A stretch of DNA of 64,000 nucleotides from PSRJ01 sp963825305. Its GTDB lineage: Bacteria; Acidobacteriota; Terriglobia; Bryobacterales; Bryobacteraceae. The stretch lies in contig CAWGTA010000008.1 of the NCBI GenBank assembly GCA_963825305.1, positions 186,001 through 250,000 of the forward strand. Reading direction: 5' to 3'. Every line of letters starts with the position of its first letter. Positions within the stretch are counted from its first letter, which is position 1. The notes under the pieces are model-generated. The model saw only the letters and a program-made list of their open reading frames with translations. It did no database searches and was not told where the DNA came from. Of the stretch, positions 35,361-43,411 are shown piece after piece. Both the position numbers and the translations under genes were made by a program.

Positions 35361-35625
35361 CGTCTTGTTATCAATGAGTGCCCTGCTTTTGCGTAGGATG
35401 ACAGGGGCCCGGCCGCCGTCGACCGACTGCCGGCACCTAAATCACACCTAACCATCCTGAAATCAATGAGTGCCCCGCGCTTTCATCCGGGCCTACGCCC
35501 GCAGCGCGCCGGGCGGATGCTGGCGACGTCGATGCCGCGGCGCTCAGCCCAGCGCCATTCGTCGGCCGCGCCGGTGCGCTCGTCGCTACAACGCTGGGAT
35601 GCTGGCGCGCGCGGCCGGCTACCGG
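35361..35625 (+). repeat. Paired-box module B2 plus repeat copy 8
   Basis: CGTCTTGTTATCAATGAGTG, the CGTAGGATGACAGGGG middle, CTGAAATCAATGAGTGCCCC, then GGATGCTGGCGACGTCGATG and GCGCTCGTCGCTACAACGCT. Confidence 0.85.
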
Positions 35626-35704
35626 CGAACCCGACAAATTCCAATCAAAACCGACACTACGATACCACCCGATAGCCGATATGTGAGGTGAGAGGCGCCG
35701 CACT

Positions 35705-35899
35705 ATGGATCTGAAAGAGATCCTCAAGCAACTCTATGCCGAACGAAAGCGCGTGGATAGGATTATCCAGCGACTCGAGGCTTTAGAGGAAAGCAGTGGC
35801 TCGCGCCGTGGGCGCAAATCCATGAGCGCAGAAGAGCGTCGGCAGGTTTCCGAGCGGATGCGCCGCTATTGGGCCGAGCGCAGAAAACCACCGCTGTGA
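35705..35899 (+). CDS. Small basic protein, possible nucleic-acid binder
   Basis: 64 aa: a helical acidic-basic N-terminus (MDLKEILKQLYAERKRVDRI) and a strongly basic C-terminus with RRGRKSMSAEERRQVSERM followed by RRYWAERRKPPL. The GRK/RGR patch followed by a helix of alternating charge suggests DNA or RNA binding, comparable to short H-NS-like or histone-like proteins seen often in Acidobacteria; that comparison is from memory. GAGG lies 12 bp before the ATG. It is the only gene between repeat copies 8 and 9. Confidence 0.75.
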   Translation: MDLKEILKQLYAERKRVDRIIQRLEALEESSGSRRGRKSMSAEERRQVSERMRRYWAERRKPPL

Positions 35900-35984
35900 T
35901 TGGCGCTAGTCTACGACGCTAACGATCTGGAGCGGAGGCCATCGGTGTTCGCACCCGAAGCCACGGGAACCAGTTCAGATCTTT

Positions 35985-36230
35985 GCGCGCCTCACGTCTG
36001 CCGAGGCCAAAAAAGGGGGGGCCGCAAACTTCGCCGCGGCGCTCCCGCTCCGGCGTTGCCCATGGGCCGCGCCGGCGCAGCGCTCGCGACGCTGCCGGAA
36101 GTCGGGGCGCGCGTACAACGGCGCCGCTGGCGTCCGCCGCTTCGGAGCGCGAATCGGCGGGGCGACGACCGGCGGCGAGTTGCGGCGGCCGCGATCTGTC
36201 GGGCGGCGTGATTGCAGGAGCCAAACCAGA
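35985..36230 (+). repeat. Modular GC-rich repeat, copy 9
   Basis: One of the best full units: CTCACGTCTGCCGAGGCCAA, AAAAAGGGGGGGCCGCAAAC, TTCGCCGCGGCGCTCCCGCT, then CTTCGGAGCGCGAATCGGCG and GTTGCGGCGGCCGCGATCTG. Confidence 0.9.
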
Positions 36231-36233
36231 GCA

Positions 36234-36545
36234 ACGTCTTGTTATCAATGAGTGCCCGCTTTCGCGAGAGAAGAGGGGACCGCACCGAAGGCTGCCCGAC
36301 GCCAAGCACGAGAATCATACTAACTGTCCTGAAATCAATGAGTGCCCTACACTTCGCCCGCTCCGCGTCTCCCGCTGCGGGCGAGGAGCGGCGTCCCGGG
36401 CCGATGCCGCCGGCGTCGATACCGCCGCTCGAACTCCGGGTCCCCGTCTTCCGCCGCGCCGGCGCAACGCTGGCTGACGACGCCGGAATGGCGGGCGCGC
36501 GCAGGGCGGAACCGCCGCCGCTGCGAGCGCGAATCGGCGCGACAT
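36234..36545 (+). repeat. Paired-box module B4 (diverged) plus repeat copy 10
   Basis: GTCTTGTTATCAATGAGTGC, a diverged middle, CCTGAAATCAATGAGTGCCC, then GCCGATGCCGCCGGCGTCGA and GAGCGCGAATCGGCGCGACA. The two boxes are conserved although the spacer is not. Confidence 0.85.
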
Positions 36546-36567
36546 GACGCACACTCACACCAAAGTT

Positions 36568-36870
36568 AACGTCTTGTTATCAATGAGTGCCCCGCACTTT
36601 CTCCGCCGCTGCGCCGGGCAGATGCTGGCGACGTCGACGCTGCGGCGCTCCCGCTCCGGCGTTGCCCTCATGCGCCGCGCCGGCGCGCCGTCCGCTACGA
36701 CGCCGGAATGCAGGGCGGGCGAGGGGCGTAGCCGCCCCCTCTACCGCTTCGGAGCGCGAATCGGCGGCGCGGGAACCCGCCGTGAGCTGGGGCGCCGCGA
36801 CGTTCCGGTCGTATGCCCGGCGTCGACGCCGCGGCGCTCCCGCTTGCGAAGACGACGGAAGGCCGGGTGC
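36568..36870 (+). repeat. Modular GC-rich repeat, copy 11
   Basis: GTCTTGTTATCAATGAGTGC, then GCAGATGCTGGCGACGTCGA, GCGGCGCTCCCGCTCCGGCG, CGGAGCGCGAATCGGCGGCG and a second GACGCCGCGGCGCTCCCGCT. It ends just before the DUF697 gene cluster. Confidence 0.9.
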
Positions 36871-36909
36871 GCGCGGGAGGGGAGGCAATCCTGGGACGAT
36901 CAGTCAAAC

Positions 36910-37386
36910 TCAGGCCATCGCATTTGCGTCGCCTTTGTTTCTGCCGCCACGCTTCAAGCTTTCCTCGAATTGAGCCCGAAAATGCTCCTTGACGGCCGCT
37001 GCGTCGAAGTCAAGTAATTTGCCGCCGGCCTCAAAATGCATAATGAACACGCGGCCCAGGGCCCAGGAGTAAGCCCCGACGAACAGGCTGAAAGAGGGGA
37101 TGCCCACCAACCCGCCGATGCCGGGAATGGCTTTGAGCAGGCTGCCAAACAAGCCTTCAGAGAAAGCTTCCGGAAGAATATAACCGAGCAGCGAACCGAC
37201 TACGGCCTTGGCGCTGCTTCTTTCGAACGGAATATCGTAAATCTTGGACAGCTCCGCGATCATCTTCATCTCCGCCACCAGAATCCCGGCGATGTCCAGG
37301 AACGGAACCGGAATCAGCGCGGCGCCGCTGGAAAACCACATGTAGCGCTTCACGGTCTGAAGGGCTAACTGCTCTTTTTCACCCAC
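36910..37386 (-). CDS. DUF697-like membrane protein, type A (fourth in array)
   Basis: 158 aa. A short charged N-terminus (EKEQLALQTVKRYMWFSSG) precedes glycine-rich hydrophobic segments: ALIPVPFLDIAGILVAEMKM, AVVGSLLGYILP, GLFGSLLKAIPGIGGLVG and FSLFVGAYSWALGRVFIMHF. The C-terminus (EAGGKLLDFDAAAVKEHFRA) is cytosolic. This fits the DUF697 membrane region known from YcjF, here without a GTPase. It is last in a four-gene minus-strand array and closest to the type A protein at 37868. Function unknown; an oligomeric membrane or stress protein is possible. Confidence 0.8.
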   Translation of the reverse strand: MGEKEQLALQTVKRYMWFSSGAALIPVPFLDIAGILVAEMKMIAELSKIYDIPFERSSAKAVVGSLLGYILPEAFSEGLFGSLLKAIPGIGGLVGIPSFSLFVGAYSWALGRVFIMHFEAGGKLLDFDAAAVKEHFRAQFEESLKRGGRNKGDANAMA

Positions 37387-37412
37387 GATTGTGCACCGTC
37401 CTTACTGGGAAC

Positions 37413-37859
37413 TTAGCCTCCGATCACAGGCTCCGTCTTTGGCCCGTTATCGAAGAGCGATTTGAAGTAGCTCCTGAGTTCCTCCGGTTTGAAATTGAGG
37501 AAGGTGCCGCCGGTCTCGAAATGCTGGATGAACATGTTGCCCATCGCCCAGGAGTATGCGCCGGCGAATGCAGCAGCCAGCGGCGCGCCTAAGACGGATA
37601 ATCCCTGAATCGCCCCGGCAAGCGCTCCCCACGCAGCTGCATGCGGTATGACAAATCCGGCCGCGGCCGCGATCGCCGCTTTCCCGGCGTTCTCCTGGAA
37701 TGAGACACCGTAGAGTTTCGAAAGGTCCGCCAGCATCTTGAGCTGCACTCCTGCGACCGCGGCCCCGTCCAAAAAAAGGATCGGAATCAGGCCCGCACCG
37801 GTGGAAAGCAACATATACTTTTTGACAATGTCGTGGGCTTGCAGTTGCTTGTCGGTCAT
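37413..37859 (-). CDS. DUF697-like membrane protein, type B (third in array)
   Basis: 148 aa. It shares the plan of its neighbours: KQLQAHDIVKKYMLLSTGAG, LIPILFLDGAAVAGVQLKML, then ADLSKLYGVSFQENAGKAAI, AAAAGFVIPHAAAWGALAGA and AFAGAYSWAMGNMFIQHFET, with the tail GGTFLNFKPEELRSYFKSLF. The phrases FQENAGKAAI, FVIPHAAA and AFAGAY are shared with the gene at 38405, marking type B. It is separated by 26 bp from the next gene downstream and by 8 bp from the one upstream, so it is co-transcribed. Confidence 0.8.
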   Translation of the reverse strand: MTDKQLQAHDIVKKYMLLSTGAGLIPILFLDGAAVAGVQLKMLADLSKLYGVSFQENAGKAAIAAAAGFVIPHAAAWGALAGAIQGLSVLGAPLAAAFAGAYSWAMGNMFIQHFETGGTFLNFKPEELRSYFKSLFDNGPKTEPVIGG

Positions 37860-37867
37860 GCTCGGGC

Positions 37868-38338
37868 TTACGCCTCCTGTTTCGTTCTCATGCTGGTGGC
37901 CATCTTCTGTCCTTCTTCGAATTGCGCGCGGAAATGCTCCTTCACGGCTTCCGGATTGAAGTTAAGGAAGGTGCCGCCCGATTCAAAATGTTGAATAAAG
38001 ATGCGGCCCAGCGCCCAGGCATAGGCCGCCGAGAAGAGAGCGAACGAGGGCGCGCCTACCAGGGCTCCCACCAGCGGCAGCGTCTTGATCAAGCTGCCGA
38101 ACAGGCCGACCGACAACGTGTGTGGCACAATGTAGCCGATTAGTGACCCGACTATCGCCTGAACACGGCTTTTATCGAAAGGGATCCCGTAAATTCGCGA
38201 GACGTCATAGAGCATCTTCACTTGCACCGCCGAAATCGCGACCATGTCCGCGACGGGAACCGGCACCAGAGCGGCGCCTGCCGACCACCACATGTAGCGT
38301 TTGGTCGTTTTCAGCGCAATCTGCTCGTTTTCACTCAC
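37868..38338 (-). CDS. DUF697-like membrane protein, type A (second in array)
   Basis: 156 aa. N-terminus SENEQIALKTTKRYMWWSAG and the segments ALVPVPVADMVAISAVQVKM, YGIPFDKSRVQAIVGSLIGY, LSVGLFGSLIKTLPLVGALV and FALFSAAYAWALGRIFIQHF match the gene at 36910 closely (shared VGSL-GY, GLFGSL, VKEHFRAQFEE). The Pro/Val/Asp in VPVPVADM aligns with IPVPFLDI of that copy. The stop is followed after 8 bp by the next gene. Type A proteins have the longer charged tail. Confidence 0.8.
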   Translation of the reverse strand: MSENEQIALKTTKRYMWWSAGAALVPVPVADMVAISAVQVKMLYDVSRIYGIPFDKSRVQAIVGSLIGYIVPHTLSVGLFGSLIKTLPLVGALVGAPSFALFSAAYAWALGRIFIQHFESGGTFLNFNPEAVKEHFRAQFEEGQKMATSMRTKQEA

Positions 38339-38404
38339 GCTTCCTCCTTACATGTCGCGACATCGAGACTCTGCCGTAGAGCTTAGGACTGATTGAGCCG
38401 GGAA

Positions 38405-38872
38405 CTAGGCCGACGCTTGCCCCGTGGGAGTCATCTTTGTTCTCGCCGCCTCGAATTGGGACTTGAAGTAGTTCTTGACGTGCTCCGGATTGAAGGTGAG
38501 GAAAGTGCCGCCCGACTCGAAATGCTGGATGAAGATATTGCCGAGAGCCCAGGTGTACGCGCCAGCGAACACCGCCGTCAAGGGCGCTGCAGCCACGCCG
38601 CCAAAGCCCGGAATTGCCTTCACGACGGATCCGATGGTTCCGACCGCTGCTGCGTGAGGGACAATGAAACCCGCGACGGATCCGATCGCCGCCTTTCCGA
38701 TGTTTTCCTGAAAGGGTACTTCGTAGACTTTCGAAATGTCCGCGAGCATCTTGATTTGCACGCTGGTGATCGCCGCCCAGTCCAAATAGTGGATCGGGAT
38801 TAGACCGGCTCCTGCGGAAAGCCAGATGGATCGTCTGATGGTCCGCTGCGCTTGCTGATACTTCAGGCTCAT
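38405..38872 (-). CDS. DUF697-like membrane protein, type B (first in array)
   Basis: 155 aa from an ATG at 38870-38872 preceded by GAGAGGG; the open frame goes on upstream but over the promoter. Sequence landmarks: QQAQRTIRRSIWLSAGAGLI, LDWAAITSVQIKMLADISKV, VPFQENIGKAAIGSVAGFIV and AVFAGAYTWALGNIFIQHFE. It is type B, like the gene at 37413. It is the promoter-proximal member; the order of transcription is B-A-B-A, as if a two-gene unit had been duplicated. Confidence 0.82.
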   Translation of the reverse strand: MSLKYQQAQRTIRRSIWLSAGAGLIPIHYLDWAAITSVQIKMLADISKVYEVPFQENIGKAAIGSVAGFIVPHAAAVGTIGSVVKAIPGFGGVAAAPLTAVFAGAYTWALGNIFIQHFESGGTFLTFNPEHVKNYFKSQFEAARTKMTPTGQASA

Positions 38873-38954
38873 GGGAGCACCCTCTCTTGGACAATGCGAC
38901 TTCAAGCCAAGACTTTGTGGCTCTTTGGCGAGTGAAAGTTTGAATTTAAAAGAA

Positions 38955-38983
38955 ATAGTATTTGAAATCGCTTGGTTTGTCAA
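38955..38983 (-). promoter_or_regulatory. Sigma-70-type promoter of the DUF697 array
   Basis: On the minus strand a perfect -35 TTGACA (38978-38983) is followed after exactly 17 bp by TACTAT (38955-38960), 4 of 6 matches to the -10. The region is AT-rich against a GC-rich background. The expected start near 38948 gives a leader of about 75 nt before the first ATG. Confidence 0.8.
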
Positions 38984-39050
38984 CGATAAATCGCCCACAG
39001 GCGTAGAAAGAGCATGGCAGCCTTGGTGAGGATGCGACGTACCGTCCACA

Positions 39051-39533
39051 ATGATCGTCGGTGTACATGGGCTGACCGATGAGACGCTGCGGCTCCATGA
39101 GTACTCACCGGGCTTTGAGCCGGAGCGGTTCGCGGCACACGAGAAGTTCTTCGTCGAGAACGTTCGCCGATGGACGGAGTCGCGGTTTGGCGTAGCGCCG
39201 CCCACTGAACGTACCGCAGTGTTCGGCGTCTCGCCGGGTGGAGAGCTGGCCCTCGCTCTTGGGCTTCGGCATCCACATGTCTACGGTGCGGTCTTGTGCG
39301 CCTCGCCTGGCGGCGGTTACAAGCCGCCTGGCATTATGCCGAGTCCGCTTCCGCGCACATACCTTGTCGCTGGCACACAGGAGCCGTTCTTCCTCGAGAA
39401 CGCAAGGAGGTGGGCAGACGCGCTGCGCGATGCAGATGCGGATGTCGTCATGAATGAGCGAGCTGGGTCGCACGGTGGCGCATTCTGGCGAGAAGAGTTC
39501 CCGCTGATGGTGGCGTGGGCATTCGGACGATGA
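39051..39533 (+). CDS. Putative esterase/enterochelin-esterase-like hydrolase, probably N-terminally truncated
   Basis: 160 aa of an alpha/beta hydrolase. It opens directly with VGVHGLTDETLRLHEYSPGF; the nucleophile elbow FGVSPGGELALALGL has Ser near residue 61 (GxSxGG), and the catalytic His is in AGSHGGAFWREEFPL near residue 144. The acid residue is likely in EPFFLENARRWADAL. Such Fes/EstD-like domains usually have ~80-100 more residues in front. No ribosome-binding site lies before the ATG, which suits a truncated gene. It is divergent from the DUF697 array and followed by repeats. Confidence 0.65.
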   Translation: MIVGVHGLTDETLRLHEYSPGFEPERFAAHEKFFVENVRRWTESRFGVAPPTERTAVFGVSPGGELALALGLRHPHVYGAVLCASPGGGYKPPGIMPSPLPRTYLVAGTQEPFFLENARRWADALRDADADVVMNERAGSHGGAFWREEFPLMVAWAFGR

Positions 39534-39599
39534 CGCATCTCGGTGTCTCATCGGCGGTCTAATACACAGGGAACGTCGGTCTGGACGGTCGCAGACACG

Positions 39600-39890
39600 C
39601 CGGACTTGGGACAATGGCGCCGGAGTGCCGGGCGCGCGTGGGGCGGAGCCGACGGCGTGCTGCGGCGCGTGCTCCGCGTCTCCCCGCGGCCGAAAAAGGG
39701 GGCCGAGACTTCCGCTGCGGCGCTCCACGTCCCGCGTTGCCCGCCGGCCGCGCCGACGCGGCGGGCGCTAGACGCCGCAAGGCCGGGCGTGCGTAGGGCG
39801 GAACCGCCGCCCCTGCGGAGCGCGAATCGGTGGCGCGGCAACCCGCGGCGAGTTTCGGCGGCCGCCTGTCTGCAGGGGCGGCTTTGACTG
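39600..39890 (+). repeat. Modular GC-rich repeat, copy 12
   Basis: Tail-type DNA (GCGCCGGAGTGCCGGGCGCG) then CTCCCCGCGGCCGAAAAAGG, GAGACTTCCGCTGCGGCGCT and TGCGGAGCGCGAATCGGTGG. Directly followed by module B3. Confidence 0.85.
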
Positions 39891-39911
39891 TAGCATCGAC
39901 ACCAGAGCAAC

Positions 39912-40315
39912 CGTCTTGTTTTCAATGAGTGCCCCGCTTTTGCGTAGAATGACAGGGCTCAGCCGCCGTCGACCGACAGCAGCCCCTAAATCACACCTAA
40001 CCGGCCTGAAATTAATGAGCGCCCCGCGCTTTCATCCGGGCCTACGCCGCAGCGCGCCGGGCGGATGCCGGCGACGTCGATGCCGCGGCGCTCCCGGTCC
40101 GCTAGTCCACCGCGCCGGCGCAGCGCTCGCTACGACGCCGGATTGCCGGGCGCGCGCGTCCGCTTCGGCGTGCGAATCGGCGGTGCGTCGATCCACGGTG
40201 GACTGCGAGGGTCGCGATACCGAAGGCGCCGCGCGTCTCCCGCGACCGAAAAAAGGGGGGCCGGAAACTTCGCCGCGGCGCTCCAGCTCCGGCGTTGCCC
40301 GTCGGCCGCGCCGAA
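39912..40315 (+). repeat. Paired-box module B3 plus repeat copy 13 (double)
   Basis: CGTCTTGTTTTCAATGAGTG, the CGTAGAATGACAGGG middle, GAAATTAATGAGCGCCCC, GATGCCGGCGACGTCGATGC, then a complete unit with CTCCCGCGACCGAAAAAAGG, CGGAAACTTCGCCGCGGCGC and GTTGCCCGTCGGCCGCGCCG. Confidence 0.9.
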
Positions 40316-40436
40316 GGATGATGGAACACTCCTTTGGATCGAGCCGGCGCAGTAAGTGCATCTAACTCCTCCGCTTTCTGTGTGCCGGGGGGTGTATGAT
40401 GGGCGGGAAATTCGCTGCGTGCCAGGAGGCCAGGGA

Positions 40437-41642
40437 ATGAATATGCGTCTTCTCAGTGGTGTCGCCGCAACGGCACTCTCAATGGCTCTCGCCGTGACCG
40501 CGCTGGCTGAGGAACCGGACTGGTTTTTGCAAGCATCCACGCCCGACCCCGTTGGGCGCGCCGTTGTAGGCCCGGGTGGACGGGTTCTCTCTACCGGCAG
40601 CCCGCGCAGCGCGACGACAAGTGTCACGGCTCCGGCGGTTCGTATGTGCAGTCGCTCACCGGTTTGCGGGAACCGGTTTGACCCGCCTCGCTCCACATTA
40701 CAGCGAGTCGAGTGGAAGCAAACCATGGGCTACACCTATTCCTACCCGGTGGATTTGCCGGAGGGCGGCGGCGGTGTCTCAGCGGTGCAGATCGATTCAA
40801 AAGGAAACCTGTGGGCGTTCCAGCGCAATGCCCCCGGAAACCCCCAGTTATTCGAGTTCGGGCCCGATCGCAAGCTGATCCGAATGGTCGGTGAAGACGT
40901 CATCGGGCATCAGTTGAAGGCGCATGGCATGGCTATTGACCGGGACGACAACGTCTGGATCTGCGACGCAGATGGCGCCACCATCATGAAGCTCAGTCCC
41001 GAGGGGAAACTCTTTATGACTCTGGGCGTGAAAGGGCAAAGGGGCGATTGGAATGAAGCTAAGGGACTGCGCCTTCTCTGGCAACCGCTACACCTGGCCT
41101 TCGCTCCGAATGGAGATATCTACATCGGCGAAGGTCACGCCAACGAGAGCCCTAATGACACCGATTCCGAAGATCCATCTGACAACATCGGCGCCGCGCG
41201 CGTCATCCACCTCGATAAGAACGGTAAGTTCATCAATCAGTGGTACGGCAACAGCAACGGGCAGGGAAAATTCAGCATGGTGCATGCGATCGCCATCGAT
41301 CCCAGGACTGGCAATGTGTGGTTGGGTGACCGAGAGGAGTATCGGCTTGTGGTCTATACCGCCGAAGGCAAGTTCGTCAAAACGGTGCAGATGAGGAATC
41401 TCACCTGCGCCGTGGCCTTTGACCCACAGGGGAAACTGTGGGTGGCGAGTGGGCAGGATGGCCAGATCTTAAAGATCGACCAGGATGGTCACGTGCTCGG
41501 GGCAATTGGGAACGGCTCGGGGACCGGCGAAGGCCAGTTCATCGAGAGCAACTACATCACGTGGGACAAGCAAGGCAATATCTACGCCGGCGACACCAGT
41601 GTGGGCCGCGTGACGGAGATGATTGCGCCCCGGAATCGCTGA
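40437..41642 (+). CDS. Exported NHL/SMP-30-type beta-propeller protein
   Basis: 401 aa. Signal peptide (GVAATALSMALAVTALAEEP), then six or so NHL-like blades, each with a G-x-LW or G-NIYxGD strand: SKGNLWAFQRNAPG, DDNVWICDADG, NGDIYIGEGHAN, TGNVWLGDREE, QGKLWVASGQDG and QGNIYAGDTSVG. Such propellers act as lactonases, amidating-lyase-like enzymes or binding scaffolds. Residues ~56-98 are Arg/Ser/Cys-rich and less propeller-like. GGAGG precedes the ATG at 40437. It is followed 54 bp later by a double CMD protein. Confidence 0.85.
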   Translation: MNMRLLSGVAATALSMALAVTALAEEPDWFLQASTPDPVGRAVVGPGGRVLSTGSPRSATTSVTAPAVRMCSRSPVCGNRFDPPRSTLQRVEWKQTMGYTYSYPVDLPEGGGGVSAVQIDSKGNLWAFQRNAPGNPQLFEFGPDRKLIRMVGEDVIGHQLKAHGMAIDRDDNVWICDADGATIMKLSPEGKLFMTLGVKGQRGDWNEAKGLRLLWQPLHLAFAPNGDIYIGEGHANESPNDTDSEDPSDNIGAARVIHLDKNGKFINQWYGNSNGQGKFSMVHAIAIDPRTGNVWLGDREEYRLVVYTAEGKFVKTVQMRNLTCAVAFDPQGKLWVASGQDGQILKIDQDGHVLGAIGNGSGTGEGQFIESNYITWDKQGNIYAGDTSVGRVTEMIAPRNR

Positions 41643-41696
41643 CGGGATTCAGCCGATGCAATCTGCCATAATCATCCCCCAGAGAGGAGCATCCGA

Positions 41697-43019
41697 ATGC
41701 GCCTGCGATTGTTGAACGCCTGCTTGGCCAGTGCCATGACCCTGAGTTACGCCCAGGTCCCCGCGGACCACGATTTGAAACTGGCGGGTGACCGGTTCGC
41801 TCCCCTGACCTGGGACGCCCTAACCCCGGAACAGAAGACCATGGTGGAGCACCTATTCACCGGCGAGCGCCACGGTGCAGGTGGTCCGTTCAACGTGTTT
41901 CTCCGCGCTCCCGAGCTCGGCGACGAGTTGCAGGCCTACGGCGCCTACATCCGCTACCATCCTTCGCTACCCCGCCAGATTACAGAACTGGTGATTATGA
42001 CGGCGGTCCGCTACTGGAATACCGAGTCGGAGTGGAATGCTCACAAGACGATCGCCCTTCGGGCCGGCCTCGACCCCGCCATCGCCACTGCTATTGCCGA
42101 GGGCGTACGGCCCCAGCACATGCCGCCCGACGTCGAGGCCGCCTACAATTTCGTCGATGAACTGCTCACTACTCACCAGCTCACCGACAGGACATTCAGA
42201 GCCGCCATTGACAGATTCGGCGAAAAAGGCGTGGTCGATATGATGGGCGCCATGGGATACTATGGCCTCGTCTCTTTCGCGCTTAACGTCGACCGCTATC
42301 CGTTGCCAAAAAACGTCAAGCCTGAACTCAAGCAGATCGAAAACACCTTACCCATGGCGAACCCTCTGGGATTCGCCACTCCGCCGGAGCCGCCCTCATC
42401 GCCGATCGTGTTCAAGACTTCTACCGTGGCCAACGGCAAGAAAATGATCCTTCGGGGCGACCGCTTTCCCGGCCTGTCCTATGAAGAAATGACTCCCTTG
42501 CAACGGGCAATGGCCGATCGCGCCGTGAACGGCCGCGGCACCACCGGCACCTTCAACATCAATGTACGCGACGTCGAACTCACCGATCTGCTGTGGCCCG
42601 TCGGCGAGCGCGTCCGCTTCCACATGACCGTGGGGGAGAGACTCAAGGAGCTGTCAATCCTGATCGCCGGCCGTTATTGGGGCGCCCAGTTTGAATGGCT
42701 CGCCCACCGGAATGCCGGCGTCCGCGCGGGTCTAGCCGAAGCCACGGTTCGCGCCGTCGCCGAAGGCAAGCGTCCGGCCAATCTGCCGCCTGACGAGGAA
42801 TCCATTTATAACTTCTGCACCGAGTTCTTCAAAACCAGGCAGGTCTCCGATGCGACGTTCCAGGCCGTCAAAGACAAAATTGGCGAGCGCGGCATTGTCG
42901 AAATCATCGGTGCGGCCGGCCAGTATCAGATGGTTTCGCTGTTCATGAACGTAGACCGCTATCCGCTCGAACTCAACCAGAAGCCCGAGTTGGTGCTGCT
43001 AGCCCATCCGCTGCCCTAA
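41697..43019 (+). CDS. Exported double carboxymuconolactone-decarboxylase-like protein
   Basis: 440 aa: signal peptide (LLNACLASAMTLSYAQVP), then two CMD/AhpD-like domains of about 190 residues each. Corresponding lines: PLTWDALTPEQKTMVEHLFT with LSYEEMTPLQRAMADRAVNG; TELVIMTAVRYWNTESEWNA with ELSILIAGRYWGAQFEWLAH; then MGAMGYYGLVSF with IGAAGQYQMVSL. Each half keeps EW-x-AH, while the CxxC of AhpD peroxidases is missing, so a redox role is unlikely and a decarboxylase- or hydrolase-like role is more plausible. GAGAGGAG precedes the ATG. Probably co-transcribed with the NHL gene. Confidence 0.85.
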   Translation: MRLRLLNACLASAMTLSYAQVPADHDLKLAGDRFAPLTWDALTPEQKTMVEHLFTGERHGAGGPFNVFLRAPELGDELQAYGAYIRYHPSLPRQITELVIMTAVRYWNTESEWNAHKTIALRAGLDPAIATAIAEGVRPQHMPPDVEAAYNFVDELLTTHQLTDRTFRAAIDRFGEKGVVDMMGAMGYYGLVSFALNVDRYPLPKNVKPELKQIENTLPMANPLGFATPPEPPSSPIVFKTSTVANGKKMILRGDRFPGLSYEEMTPLQRAMADRAVNGRGTTGTFNINVRDVELTDLLWPVGERVRFHMTVGERLKELSILIAGRYWGAQFEWLAHRNAGVRAGLAEATVRAVAEGKRPANLPPDEESIYNFCTEFFKTRQVSDATFQAVKDKIGERGIVEIIGAAGQYQMVSLFMNVDRYPLELNQKPELVLLAHPLP

Positions 43020-43029
43020 GCGTCTCTAG

Positions 43030-43235
43030 CCGCTGGCCGGGCGCCGATCGTGCCGGCCGGCGCCCGGCTTGCGGACGACGCCGGAATGCCGGGCCGCGCG
43101 CTCGGCGTCCGTCGTTGCGGAATGCGGATCGGCGGCGCGGCAATCGCTTTTGCGCGGGGCACCGGGCGGCGCCGCGGCGGGCAGTTTCCGGCGCCCCCTT
43201 TCCGAGTCCCGGGAGACGCGACGTGCATTGCCCTC
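43030..43235. repeat. Modular GC-rich repeat, copy 14 (mixed orientation)
   Basis: Plus-oriented tail (GACGACGCCGGAATGCCGGG, GCGGATCGGCGGCGCGGCAA) fused to an inverted core (GGCGGGCAGTTTCCGGCGCC, then GAGTCCCGGGAGACGCG). The junction GCGCGGGGCACCGGGCGGCG recurs at 62930. Confidence 0.8.
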
Positions 43236-43411
43236 CCTCGGCCTAGCCAAAGGAATGGAACCGGACATGGTCCGTGTCCCCCCAATGGCTGGCGAATCCG
43301 AGTTCAAATCGTTCGGGGCGTCCGGGGTGCCTCTGCCTGAAGCATCCACTGGCCGAACGAGAAAACAGTAGAGCGCATGCCAGAGCGTCCGGATCAGTGT
43401 AACATCAAGAA

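Noticed and set aside
35390..35480. Short proteins starting MSAPLLRRMTG in the paired-box modules
   Set aside because: Frames are broken differently in each copy (one base lost in B3) and both strands are open because of GC bias; not real genes.
33311..40030. Integron-like attC sites at the repeated gene borders
   Set aside because: The boxes GTTATCAATGAG and GTTAACG do not fit GTTRRRY/RYYYAAC, there is no paired R''/L'' layout, and no integron integrase was seen.
40600..40700. Cytochrome c heme site (KCHG) in the NHL gene region
   Set aside because: It lies in another frame and lacks the first Cys of CxxCH.
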